Of a DNA stretch of 64,000 nt, positions 45,324-51,070 are shown one piece after another. Position numbers and translations under genes: made by a program. How positions within the stretch are numbered: position 1 is the first letter of the stretch; the number at the start of each line of letters is the position of its first letter. The notes under the pieces were generated by a model. It made no database searches and was not told the DNA's origin. It saw only the letters and a program-made list of their open reading frames with translations. Where the stretch lies: the NCBI GenBank assembly GCA_015056255.1, contig SVGP01000009.1, forward strand, positions 40,529 to 104,528, written 5' to 3'. The stretch is from Clostridiales bacterium (GTDB lineage: Bacteria > Bacillota > Clostridia > Christensenellales > Aristaeellaceae).

Positions 45324-46124
45324 CTACATCATCGTATTCATAAGGTACATGCCGCCCATCGCGACCATACCCAGAAGCGACAGGATAAAGCCAAGATACA
45401 TATTTTTCGCGGGCTTCGAGCACAAAAGCACCGTCAAATACACAATTGAAAGCGCCATGGCCGCATAGAGAATGATTTCGATATTGATATCTTTAAGGTA
45501 TTCCGCAGCAATCAGCCACCCTCCGCACAGGAGCGCCGTGACCACATCCGCTGCACAAAGTCCCCGGTAAACCGCGTCCGCCGCCGCGCCCACGAGGATC
45601 GATATCGCAAAAAGCCGCGCGTCGCTGTACCAGAAATAGCCGTATTTTCCAGCATCCGGCCACACAAAAAGCCCAGCCAGACGCCCGATCAGAAACAGAA
45701 ACAAAACCGCCTTTTCCCATTCCCTTTTCTTCGGTCCGCGCAGCATCAAAAGCCCCCACATACATCCGGAGAAGAAAATGGATAGCGAAATCACATTTAA
45801 AGGAATGTTCGTGATCTGAACGCCCGCCGCGCCGGTTCTGAAATTAAGCATGCCGTCCTGAAGCGACTCCAGATATAACGGCGACAAAACAAGCGCCATG
45901 CCCGCGCCTGCTAACAGCCTGCGCCTGGGATTGGCAAACAGCAAAAAGACGAGCCCTAAAAAGCACACACCCAGTAATACAAAGTTCCACGCATAATCAA
46001 GAAAATGAACGTTTGTCAATTGGAACACAAAATCAAAAGCGTCAAACAGCTTAAGATACATCACAAACATCGGAACGAGCAAAAGCCGCCACAAAAAATG
46101 AACCTCACCGCGAACGCGCGCCAT
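45324..46124 (-). CDS. Polytopic membrane protein of unknown function
   Basis: A 266-residue protein with about seven or eight hydrophobic helices and short charged loops (ANPRRRLL, RGPKKREWEK). ATG at 46124 is used; an in-frame TTG at 46130 is equally possible because GGAGGG lies just upstream of both. I do not recognise a family. It precedes a GH38 gene on the same strand and may be cotranscribed with it. Confidence 0.6.
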   Translation of the reverse strand: MARVRGEVHFLWRLLLVPMFVMYLKLFDAFDFVFQLTNVHFLDYAWNFVLLGVCFLGLVFLLFANPRRRLLAGAGMALVLSPLYLESLQDGMLNFRTGAAGVQITNIPLNVISLSIFFSGCMWGLLMLRGPKKREWEKAVLFLFLIGRLAGLFVWPDAGKYGYFWYSDARLFAISILVGAAADAVYRGLCAADVVTALLCGGWLIAAEYLKDINIEIILYAAMALSIVYLTVLLCSKPAKNMYLGFILSLLGMVAMGGMYLMNTMM

Positions 46125-46224
46125 ATACAAATACCCTCCGATTTATTCTTTGCCTCCATTATACTATGAAATCACCCTGACTGCAAAATATTTTTGAATC
46201 TTCTCAATTTAACACCCGAAAGGG

Positions 46225-46253
46225 TTGACAAATCCAACCATCCATGGTATTAT
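46225..46253 (+). promoter_or_regulatory. Sigma-A promoter of the tRNA pair
   Basis: TTGACA (46225-46230), a 17-base spacer and TATTAT (46248-46253), 33 bases before the first tRNA. Confidence 0.8.
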
Positions 46254-46285
46254 AGATCGTGCCGTTGAGAAAACGGTTTTGATAT

Positions 46286-46362
<77 letters not shown>

Positions 46363-46365
46363 TTT

Positions 46366-46442
46366 GCCGGCGTAGCTCAGTTGGCCAGAGCATTCGGTTC
46401 ATACCCGAAGTGTCATTGGTTCGAATCCGATCGCCGGTACCA
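46366..46442 (+). tRNA. Elongator-type tRNA-Met (CAU)
   Basis: A 77-base tRNA with acceptor stem GCCGGCG/CGCCGGT, anticodon loop TTCATAC, T-loop GGTTCGAATCC and encoded CCA. It starts 3 bases after the initiator tRNA. A tRNA-Ile with modified CAU anticodon is a less likely alternative. Its 3' half is repeated in decayed form at 49331-49413. Confidence 0.93.
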
Positions 46443-46446
46443 ATGA

Positions 46447-46478
46447 AAACAGTGCAGTTAGAGATAATTGCACTGTTT
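46447..46478 (+). terminator. Terminator of the tRNA pair
   Basis: AAACAGTGCA and TGCACTGTTT form a perfect 10-bp stem 5 bases after the CCA end, followed by CTATTT. Confidence 0.75.
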
Positions 46479-46547
46479 CTATTTGTGCAGAATTTCCAAC
46501 AACCGATGAATCTGCCCTAAACCAAACTTCATACATCCCTATAAATC

Positions 46548-46577
46548 ATCCCGGGCGGCACAAGCCCGGGATTTTTC
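46548..46577 (+). terminator. Second terminator downstream of the tRNAs
   Basis: ATCCCGGGC and GCCCGGGAT with a 7-base loop and a following T tract. Confidence 0.8.
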
Positions 46578-46611
46578 TTTACATATTAAAATTTAAGTTA
46601 ATTATTTAAAG

Positions 46612-46631
46612 CCCCTCACTTTCGTAAGGGG
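46612..46631 (-). terminator. Terminator of the relBE operon
   Basis: On the minus strand CCCCTTAC-GAAA-GTGAGGGG folds into an 8-bp stem (one GT pair) with a GAAA tetraloop, 5 bases after the toxin stop, followed by a CTTT-type tail. Confidence 0.65.
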
Positions 46632-46636
46632 TTCGT

Positions 46637-46903
46637 TCAATCGCATATTTCCCATCTATGCCCGATTTCAAGCACCAGAATTACTATTTTCCTATCCTGA
46701 ATATCCGCCAATATGCGATAATCGCCCACGCGATACCGCCATTGCCCGCTGCGGTTCGCTGTCAGGCCTTTTCCGTGTTGACGCGGATTTTCGCAATCCA
46801 CAAGGTTTTTCTCAATCCAACCCCAGATGAGCGCACGCGTAGGCTTATCAAGCTTTTTCAAATCCCTGACGGCGCGCTGGGTGTATTCTACGGTATATTT
46901 CAT
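46637..46903 (-). CDS. relE: RelE/ParE-family toxin
   Basis: An 88-residue toxin of the RelE superfamily. The N-terminal MKYTVEYTQRAVRDLKKLDK, the central GKGLTANRSGQWRYRVGDYRILADI and the C-terminal GHRWEICD match the fold and its basic and aromatic active-site positions. RelE toxins cut mRNA in the ribosome. It follows the antitoxin gene with 3 bases between, and both lie behind one autoregulated promoter. It sits just inside the tRNA-flanked island. Confidence 0.88.
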   Translation of the reverse strand: MKYTVEYTQRAVRDLKKLDKPTRALIWGWIEKNLVDCENPRQHGKGLTANRSGQWRYRVGDYRILADIQDRKIVILVLEIGHRWEICD

Positions 46904-46906
46904 TTT

Positions 46907-47125
46907 TTACAGCTCCAGCATCCGGCGAACTTCATCGTGGCTGTAGGTGACGGGATTTTCCTTGTATTCTTCCATCGCCTTGTCAAAGGCCTGAAGGTCA
47001 AGTTCATCCTCAATACGCTCCATCACTGCCTGACGCACAAGCTCTGATACATTGATGTTCTTCAGTTCCGCATACTTTTTGAAAAGCATCGCTTCCTGCT
47101 CGCTCAGTCTCAAAGATATCGTCAT
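46907..47125 (-). CDS. relB: RelB-type ribbon-helix-helix antitoxin
   Basis: A 72-residue protein. The N-terminal MTISLRLSEQEAMLFKKYAE and NINVSELVRQAVMERIEDEL form a ribbon-helix-helix DNA-binding domain; the acidic tail should bind the toxin. AGGATGTGAGG precedes the ATG. A perfect 19-base palindrome over the promoter is the expected operator. Confidence 0.88.
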   Translation of the reverse strand: MTISLRLSEQEAMLFKKYAELKNINVSELVRQAVMERIEDELDLQAFDKAMEEYKENPVTYSHDEVRRMLEL

Positions 47126-47141
47126 ATCCTCACATCCTCTC

Positions 47142-47178
47142 TGTAATACATTGTATTACATGTTTCGAGTTTTGTCAA
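47142..47178 (-). promoter_or_regulatory. relBE promoter and operator
   Basis: Minus strand: TTGACA (47173-47178), a 17-base spacer and TACAAT (47150-47155). The palindrome TGTAATACATTGTATTACA (47142-47160) covers the -10 box, so binding of the RelB-RelE complex would block transcription. Confidence 0.8.
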
Positions 47179-47258
47179 GTGATTCCCGATGTGGTTTGCT
47201 CTGCCCCGGGCGAGTAAAAAGAGCGCATTCCCCGCGCTCCTGAAACTGTGCCCCGAGG

Positions 47259-47480
47259 TCATTCATCATCCGTGTTTTTCTTCCAGTCTTCTTCTGTCAA
47301 ACCCATCGCATTACGCAAAAGTCCATTCACCAGACCATTGACAGACTCGCCCTGTTCTTTGGCAAATGCTTCAATATCTGCTTTTCTGCCCTTTGGCACT
47401 ACAATGCGCAGACTGTCATAATTCGCCGCGTTATATTTGTTCTTTGCGCGCGTGCTTGCTTTTCCCTGCGAATTTTCCAA
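47259..47480 (-). CDS. Small ribbon-helix-helix (Arc-like) protein
   Basis: A 73-residue protein. YDSLRIVVPKGRKADIEAFAK followed by GESVNGLVNGLLRNAMG matches the Arc/MetJ-like ribbon-helix-helix fold used by plasmid and ICE regulators. A TTG start at 47480 is chosen, because GGAGGAGGT lies 7 bases before it and the -10 boxes lie upstream; starting earlier would begin inside the promoter. It is divergent from the 89-residue gene at 47672. Three copies of a CTTGTACAA site lie between them and are its probable operators. Confidence 0.72.
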   Translation of the reverse strand: MENSQGKASTRAKNKYNAANYDSLRIVVPKGRKADIEAFAKEQGESVNGLVNGLLRNAMGLTEEDWKKNTDDE

Positions 47481-47505
47481 AGCGAACACCTCCTCCATTA
47501 TATTT

Positions 47506-47535
47506 ATTATATCAAAAATCAAACCCTTGTACAAG
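47506..47535 (-). promoter_or_regulatory. Promoter and operator of the Arc-like gene
   Basis: Minus-strand TATAAT boxes lie at 47506-47511 and 47497-47502. The palindrome CTTGTACAAG (47526-47535) overlaps the -35 region. Confidence 0.5.
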
Positions 47536-47557
47536 TATACATTTTCAACAAACTATA

Positions 47558-47566
47558 CTTGTACAA
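47558..47566. promoter_or_regulatory. Middle operator-like site
   Basis: ATACTTGTACAA with one mismatch in the right half-site. It lies between the two promoter-overlapping copies. Confidence 0.45.
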
Positions 47567-47584
47567 CTTTGGCTATTCTGTCAA

Positions 47585-47613
47585 TAGACGAATACTTGTA
47601 CAAGTATTATAAT
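47585..47613 (+). promoter_or_regulatory. Promoter with operator in the spacer
   Basis: TAGACG (47585-47590) and TATAAT (47608-47613) are separated by 17 bases. The perfect palindrome AATACTTGTACAAGTATT (47591-47608) fills that spacer exactly. Confidence 0.65.
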
Positions 47614-47671
47614 GTATCTACAAGGTCAAGGGAAACACCCGCGACCCCAACATACAAAGGAGGAACACAAA

Positions 47672-47941
47672 ATGTCCGCTACTGAAATCCAGAGCAAAGC
47701 CCGCGAACTGAAGGAACTGAAAACGATGAAGGAGGAATTGGAGGCCGAAATCGCCGCCATTGAAGACGCGCTCAAATCCGCAATGGGCGACCGCGAAGAA
47801 CTTCTCTTGGGCGAATACAAACTCACCTACCAGACCGTCAGCACCTCGCGTTTTGACAGTTCTCTTTTCAAAAAGGAACACGCCGACCTCGCGGCGGCCT
47901 ACACGAAGGTAAGCACCTACCGCCGCTTCAGCGTGAGGTAA
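47672..47941 (+). CDS. Small phage/ICE-type protein (YqaJ C-terminal-like)
   Basis: An 89-residue protein. A coiled-coil N-terminus (KARELKELKTMKEELEAEIA) is followed by YKLTYQTVSTSRFDSSLFKK and AAAYTKVSTYRRFSV. The latter part looks like the C-terminal tail of YqaJ-like recombinases and of small phage proteins found beside them. AAAGGAGG precedes the ATG at 47672. A longer in-frame start at 47612 lacks a ribosome binding site. It is under the operator-controlled promoter. Confidence 0.6.
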   Translation: MSATEIQSKARELKELKTMKEELEAEIAAIEDALKSAMGDREELLLGEYKLTYQTVSTSRFDSSLFKKEHADLAAAYTKVSTYRRFSVR

Positions 47942-47946
47942 GCGCG

Positions 47947-48144
47947 ATGGACAGCACCATTCAGCACGACATTATGCGCTTGACCGTTCGCGGCGCGTGT
48001 GAGCTTCTGCTTCACGACAATGCCGATATGATTGACCTTTTCAAAGAAGCAGGTCGATCTGACCTAATCGCTACGCTCAACGCCTTCGAATCTGCGTTTA
48101 TGTGGCTGACTGAGCAGCTTGACGCAGATACAGAAAACGCCTGA
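47947..48144 (+). CDS. 65-residue hypothetical protein
   Basis: Starts 5 bases after the previous stop. The sequence (TIQHDIMRLTVRGACELLLH, then DLIATLNAFESAFMWLTEQL) is helical and acidic at the end, without a recognised domain. A GCCTGAG/CTCAGGC hairpin (48139-48166) covers its end. It is probably the second gene of the island operon. Confidence 0.5.
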   Translation: MDSTIQHDIMRLTVRGACELLLHDNADMIDLFKEAGRSDLIATLNAFESAFMWLTEQLDADTENA

Positions 48145-48206
48145 GCAACTACCACATCACTCAGGCAAGCCCCACCGAACACCATCTAAAGATTCCGGGA
48201 GCAAGG

Positions 48207-48359
48207 ATATTCTATCACAACTTCCTTGCTCCCACAAGAGAAAGGAAGAAGAAAATACGAAATTGGCTGACCTTCCTCAAAAACGATAAACGCTTCATTG
48301 TGTCGGCGGCAGGAAAAGCCGAAAAGGCAGTGGCTATGATACTGGGAACGGCGGCTTGA
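48207..48359 (+). pseudogene. Remnant of an ArdC-like zincin metallopeptidase (C-terminal part)
   Basis: An open stretch without a start codon reads NWLTFLKNDKRFIVSAAGKA followed by EKAVAMILGTAA and a stop. This is the conserved C-terminal end of ArdC/DUF1738-type antirestriction proteins (W-L-x-x-L-K-N-D-K-R..SAA..A-x-K-A). The N-terminal domain and the HExxH part are absent. It marks past plasmid, ICE or phage DNA in this island. The rest of 48145-48498 has no other gene that I can support. Confidence 0.6.
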
Positions 48360-48498
48360 CCGCCTTCCCGAACAAACCAAAGCGGCGCAGAATTACAAAG
48401 ATACTCATAGTTTTGATTATAAAGTTCGGTTTTTCTGTACGGTGAAGGATTTTAGCTTTCCTGCAGCTCCGTTCGCGATGACAGTTTTTTTATGTGTA

Positions 48499-48768
48499 TC
48501 AGCCTTTTCTGGGCGTGTTACGTGCGGTGCCAAAGACGGACAGCGGATCATCAAAATCTTTGTCAAAAGGACAAACCCCAACCTTTATTCCGCCGGTTAC
48601 GTTTTTCAGCATATCGTCATCCAGTTCCGTGTCGGATTGATTGATTTCCCTGTTTCGTTGCTCTCTTTTTGTAATATCAAAATCCGGCAATATGCCAAAA
48701 CCTGTGCCGCCGTTTACTTTTTCCAGGTCGTCTTCGCGAATTTCCTGGTTTCTGATTTCTTTGTTCAT
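48499..48768 (-). CDS. Double-leader precursor-like peptide 2
   Basis: An 89-residue peptide. Residues 1-21 (ending DLEKVNGG) look like a double-glycine leader. A second leader-like segment, residues 39-60 (REINQS to MLKNVTGG), repeats its pattern 39 residues later. The stretch after the second GG is 29 residues with one cysteine (Cys66) and several Asp, Phe and Pro. AAGGAGG precedes the ATG. It is a tandem duplicate of the next gene and probably shares its transcript, because no separate promoter is seen. No modifying enzyme lies between. It could also be an unmodified bacteriocin or signal peptide. Confidence 0.7.
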   Translation of the reverse strand: MNKEIRNQEIREDDLEKVNGGTGFGILPDFDITKREQRNREINQSDTELDDDMLKNVTGGIKVGVCPFDKDFDDPLSVFGTARNTPRKG

Positions 48769-48937
48769 GGAAAAACCTCCTTGTGTGTTTTCTGTTTATA
48801 TATACGCGGGTTCTTCTTTGTATCCTGAAAGCCCACGAAAGATATGGGTTCAGAACACCAAGTTTGGTATTTTTGTACGCTTAAGGATTTTAGCTTCCCG
48901 GCAGTACTGTTCGCGATGGCAGCTTTCTTTATGTGCA

Positions 48938-49213
48938 TCAGCCTTTTCCGGGCGTGTTATGTGCGTTATCAGAGCCGGGCAGGGGACAATCATAATCATT
49001 GCTAAAAGGATTCAGTATAGCCGTTAGCCCTATTCCGCCGGTTGCGTTTTTCAGCATGTTGTCATCCAGTTCCATGGGGGATTGATTGATTTCCCTGTTT
49101 CGTTGCTCTCTTTTTGTATTATCAAAACCCGGCAATATGTCAAGATCTGTGCCGCCGTTTACTTTTTCCAGGTCTTCTTCGCGAATTGCCTTATTCCTGA
49201 TTTCTTCATTCAT
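48938..49213 (-). CDS. Double-leader precursor-like peptide 1
   Basis: A 91-residue peptide with the same plan as its neighbour: GG at 20-21 (DLEKVNGG) and again at 59-60 (MLKNATGG). The region between is almost identical to that of the neighbour (ILPGFDNTKREQRNREINQS), but the tail after residue 60 diverges strongly, with its cysteine at 76. Conserved leader and variable end are the usual pattern of exported peptide precursors. AAGGAGG precedes the ATG, and a promoter lies at 49282-49310. The duplicated unit, including flanks, is about 445 bp. Confidence 0.72.
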   Translation of the reverse strand: MNEEIRNKAIREEDLEKVNGGTDLDILPGFDNTKREQRNREINQSPMELDDNMLKNATGGIGLTAILNPFSNDYDCPLPGSDNAHNTPGKG

Positions 49214-49281
49214 GGGAAAACCTCCTTGTGTGCTTTCTGCCTATATATACGATGGAATGTGCAAAATATTTCATTATTTTT

Positions 49282-49310
49282 ATTATAGCAGGGCTGTCAT
49301 GTCATGGCAA
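49282..49310 (-). promoter_or_regulatory. Promoter of the precursor-like peptide genes
   Basis: Minus strand TTGCCA (49305-49310), a 17-base spacer and a perfect TATAAT (49282-49287), about 70 bases before the first ATG. Confidence 0.7.
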
Positions 49311-49330
49311 TGAATTTTTCGCCTTCCCAA

Positions 49331-49413
49331 AGCGGCATTGCCCAAATCCGATCGCCGGCGCCAACAAAAACAGCGCAATTAGAGATAATGCTCTGTTTCT
49401 TTTTGTGTAGAAA
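49331..49413. repeat. Decayed copy of the tRNA-Met 3' half and its terminator
   Basis: AATCCGATCGCCGG followed by CCA-like sequence, then AAAACAG-GCA-TTAGAGATAAT and CTGTTTCT-TTTGTG-AGAA, matches 46409-46490 at most positions. The upstream AAGCGGCATTG parallels AAGTGTCATTG of the tRNA. The terminator stem of this copy is broken by substitutions. The copy marks the right edge of the island that begins at the tRNA. The remainder of 49214-49520 carries only the peptide promoter. Confidence 0.75.
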
Positions 49414-49520
49414 AGCTGATCATTGATGAATCTACTATTCTTTCAGATATGTTTGCGAGGAAACGGAACCACTGACAAAAAAATATACTTTTACGATAAT
49501 CCCCTTTCTCCCGAAACAGC

Positions 49521-50858
49521 TTAAAGATATTTGGAAAAAAGCTCGCCCAGAAAGCCGATTTGCCTGTAGCCGATGATTTTACAAAGCGTATCCGTAATCG
49601 CGCCGAATTTTCTGTAAAACAGGTTAAACATCAGATAGGCTGGGCGCTGGCTTTTCTCCCTTGGCAGGCGCTTTATGATATTTTTGAAGCTGTATACGTT
49701 TTTGTACAGCCAGAGATATCCGTCCATGAGCTCCTGCGCGGTCATGTTTTTAGGCTTGAACACGACGTTTGATGTGTTGTAGAGAGAAAGATCATCGCTT
49801 GTGATTCTGTTTTCCGCCTGAAGCCTTCGGTAAAGGGCCGTTCCGGGATAGGGCGTTAAGATGTGGGATGTTACGGTTTCGATTCGGTTTTTCACGATCC
49901 AATCGCATGTTTTTTGAAACGTCTCCTTTGTGTCCGCGTCGAGGCCGAACACAAAGCTTGCGTTGATCATAATGCCCCGTTTATGGATTTCCTCCACAGC
50001 CTTTTCGTATTCGGTTTTTCCGTTTTGAACCTTATGTACGTCGGCAATGGATTCCTGATTGATGCTTTCAAACCCGATGAACAGCCCCTTGCATCCGCTG
50101 TCCTTCATCAGATCCAGCATTTCCCGATCCTCGGCCACGTTTATGGAAACGGCGGCGTTCCACCGGATTTTCAGCGGCTTTATTGCGTTTAAAAACGCAA
50201 TGGTCCACTGCCGGTTTCCGATGAAATTGTCGTCTATGAACATGATGTGCTTTCGGCCGATGGCTTTGATTTCCCGGATCACATCACCAATTTCACGGTT
50301 GACAAACGGTTGGTTTGCCCCGCTGTTATAGCAAAAATCGCACCGGTACGGACAGCCGCGGCTGGCGTGCAGGACATTGGTGTACAGATATTTTCCCTTG
50401 TCTATGAAATCATACGCGGGAGGCGCGATTTCACCTGATTCCAGTTTTCTGTTGCACCGGTAGACAGGCATAAGCCTGCCGCTTTCGTAGTCCCTTATAA
50501 TGTCCGGCCACGTACCCTCCGCCGCGCCAATACAAAGCACGTCAAAGGCGTCCGGCGGAATGGTTTCGGGAGCGGTGGTTATGTGAATTCCGCCGGCAAC
50601 CACAATGCAGCCTTTTTGCCTGAATCTTTGCGCTATTTCAATCGCCCTTGGAAGAACGTCCACAGTCACGGAAATACCCACAAGATCGGGCTTGTCATAA
50701 TGAATTTTTTCAATGTTTTCGTTTTCCAGAACTACTTTATTGTGCGGCCGTAAAAGGCTTGCAACGGTCAAAAGGCCCAGGGGCGGCGCCATATGCGTTT
50801 TGATATCCGTATCCATCGGCCTTTTTTTCATTTTGGGCTGAATGAGCTTGATATACAT
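49521..50858 (-). CDS. B12-binding radical SAM protein
   Basis: A 445-residue enzyme. Residues 1-140 form a cobalamin-binding-like domain (PPLGLLTVASLLRP, DLVGISVTVDVLPRAIEIA, VAGGIHITTAPE). The radical SAM domain has CX3CX2C in RGCPYRCDFCYNSG (about 169-177) and the later GFES and GLDADTKET segments. A helical C-terminal extension follows. Members methylate unactivated carbons or carry out other rearrangements, including RiPP maturation and hopanoid or lipid chemistry. AAGGAGG precedes the ATG. It lies upstream of the precursor-like peptides on the same strand, but the decayed tRNA copy lies between, so a functional link is unproven. Confidence 0.82.
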   Translation of the reverse strand: MYIKLIQPKMKKRPMDTDIKTHMAPPLGLLTVASLLRPHNKVVLENENIEKIHYDKPDLVGISVTVDVLPRAIEIAQRFRQKGCIVVAGGIHITTAPETIPPDAFDVLCIGAAEGTWPDIIRDYESGRLMPVYRCNRKLESGEIAPPAYDFIDKGKYLYTNVLHASRGCPYRCDFCYNSGANQPFVNREIGDVIREIKAIGRKHIMFIDDNFIGNRQWTIAFLNAIKPLKIRWNAAVSINVAEDREMLDLMKDSGCKGLFIGFESINQESIADVHKVQNGKTEYEKAVEEIHKRGIMINASFVFGLDADTKETFQKTCDWIVKNRIETVTSHILTPYPGTALYRRLQAENRITSDDLSLYNTSNVVFKPKNMTAQELMDGYLWLYKNVYSFKNIIKRLPREKSQRPAYLMFNLFYRKFGAITDTLCKIIGYRQIGFLGELFSKYL

Positions 50859-50913
50859 AAATTCATCCCCTCCTTAATGGTATCACGAAGCGCCTGTCAC
50901 ATTGAACGCTTTC

Positions 50914-50942
50914 ATCATACCACAAACGCGGTCGTTAATCAA
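50914..50942 (-). promoter_or_regulatory. Promoter of the radical SAM gene
   Basis: Minus strand TTGATT (50937-50942), a 17-base spacer and TATGAT (50914-50919). The -35 box is the end of the long palindrome at 50937-50979. Confidence 0.6.
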
Positions 50943-50979
50943 TAAAAATTTATCGATTTTCGATAAATTTTTATTGATT
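50937..50979. promoter_or_regulatory. 43-base perfect palindrome, possible operator
   Basis: Two 20-base arms (AATCAATAAAAATTTATCGA and its complement) around TTT. It overlaps the -35 box of the radical SAM promoter. Its AT-rich, terminator-unlike stem suggests protein binding rather than transcription stop. Confidence 0.55.
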
Positions 50980-51020
50980 TTCGCATTTGGATATGGGATG
51001 AATCTTAAGCCTGGTTAGTA

Positions 51021-51064
51021 AAAGCCCCGAACTATTTCATGGCTTTGAAACGGTTCGGGGCTTT
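51021..51064 (-). terminator. Terminator of the tilS-hpt-ftsH operon
   Basis: AAAGCCCCGAAC and GTTCGGGGCTTT form a 12-bp stem just after the ftsH stop, with TTTTA following on the minus strand. Confidence 0.8.
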
Positions 51065-51070
51065 GTCTGT

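Noticed and set aside
47612..47671. Longer N-terminus for the 89-residue protein
   Set aside because: The upstream codons begin at the transcription start region and lack a ribosome binding site, whereas AAAGGAGG stands before the ATG at 47672.
49086..49313. Plus-strand frames over the precursor-like peptides
   Set aside because: Only the minus-strand frames have correct AAGGAGG sites and conserved, leader-like protein sequences in both copies.
49331..49363. A third tRNA gene
   Set aside because: Only the 3' half is recognisable, the T-loop is damaged and no 5' half or anticodon stem can be folded.
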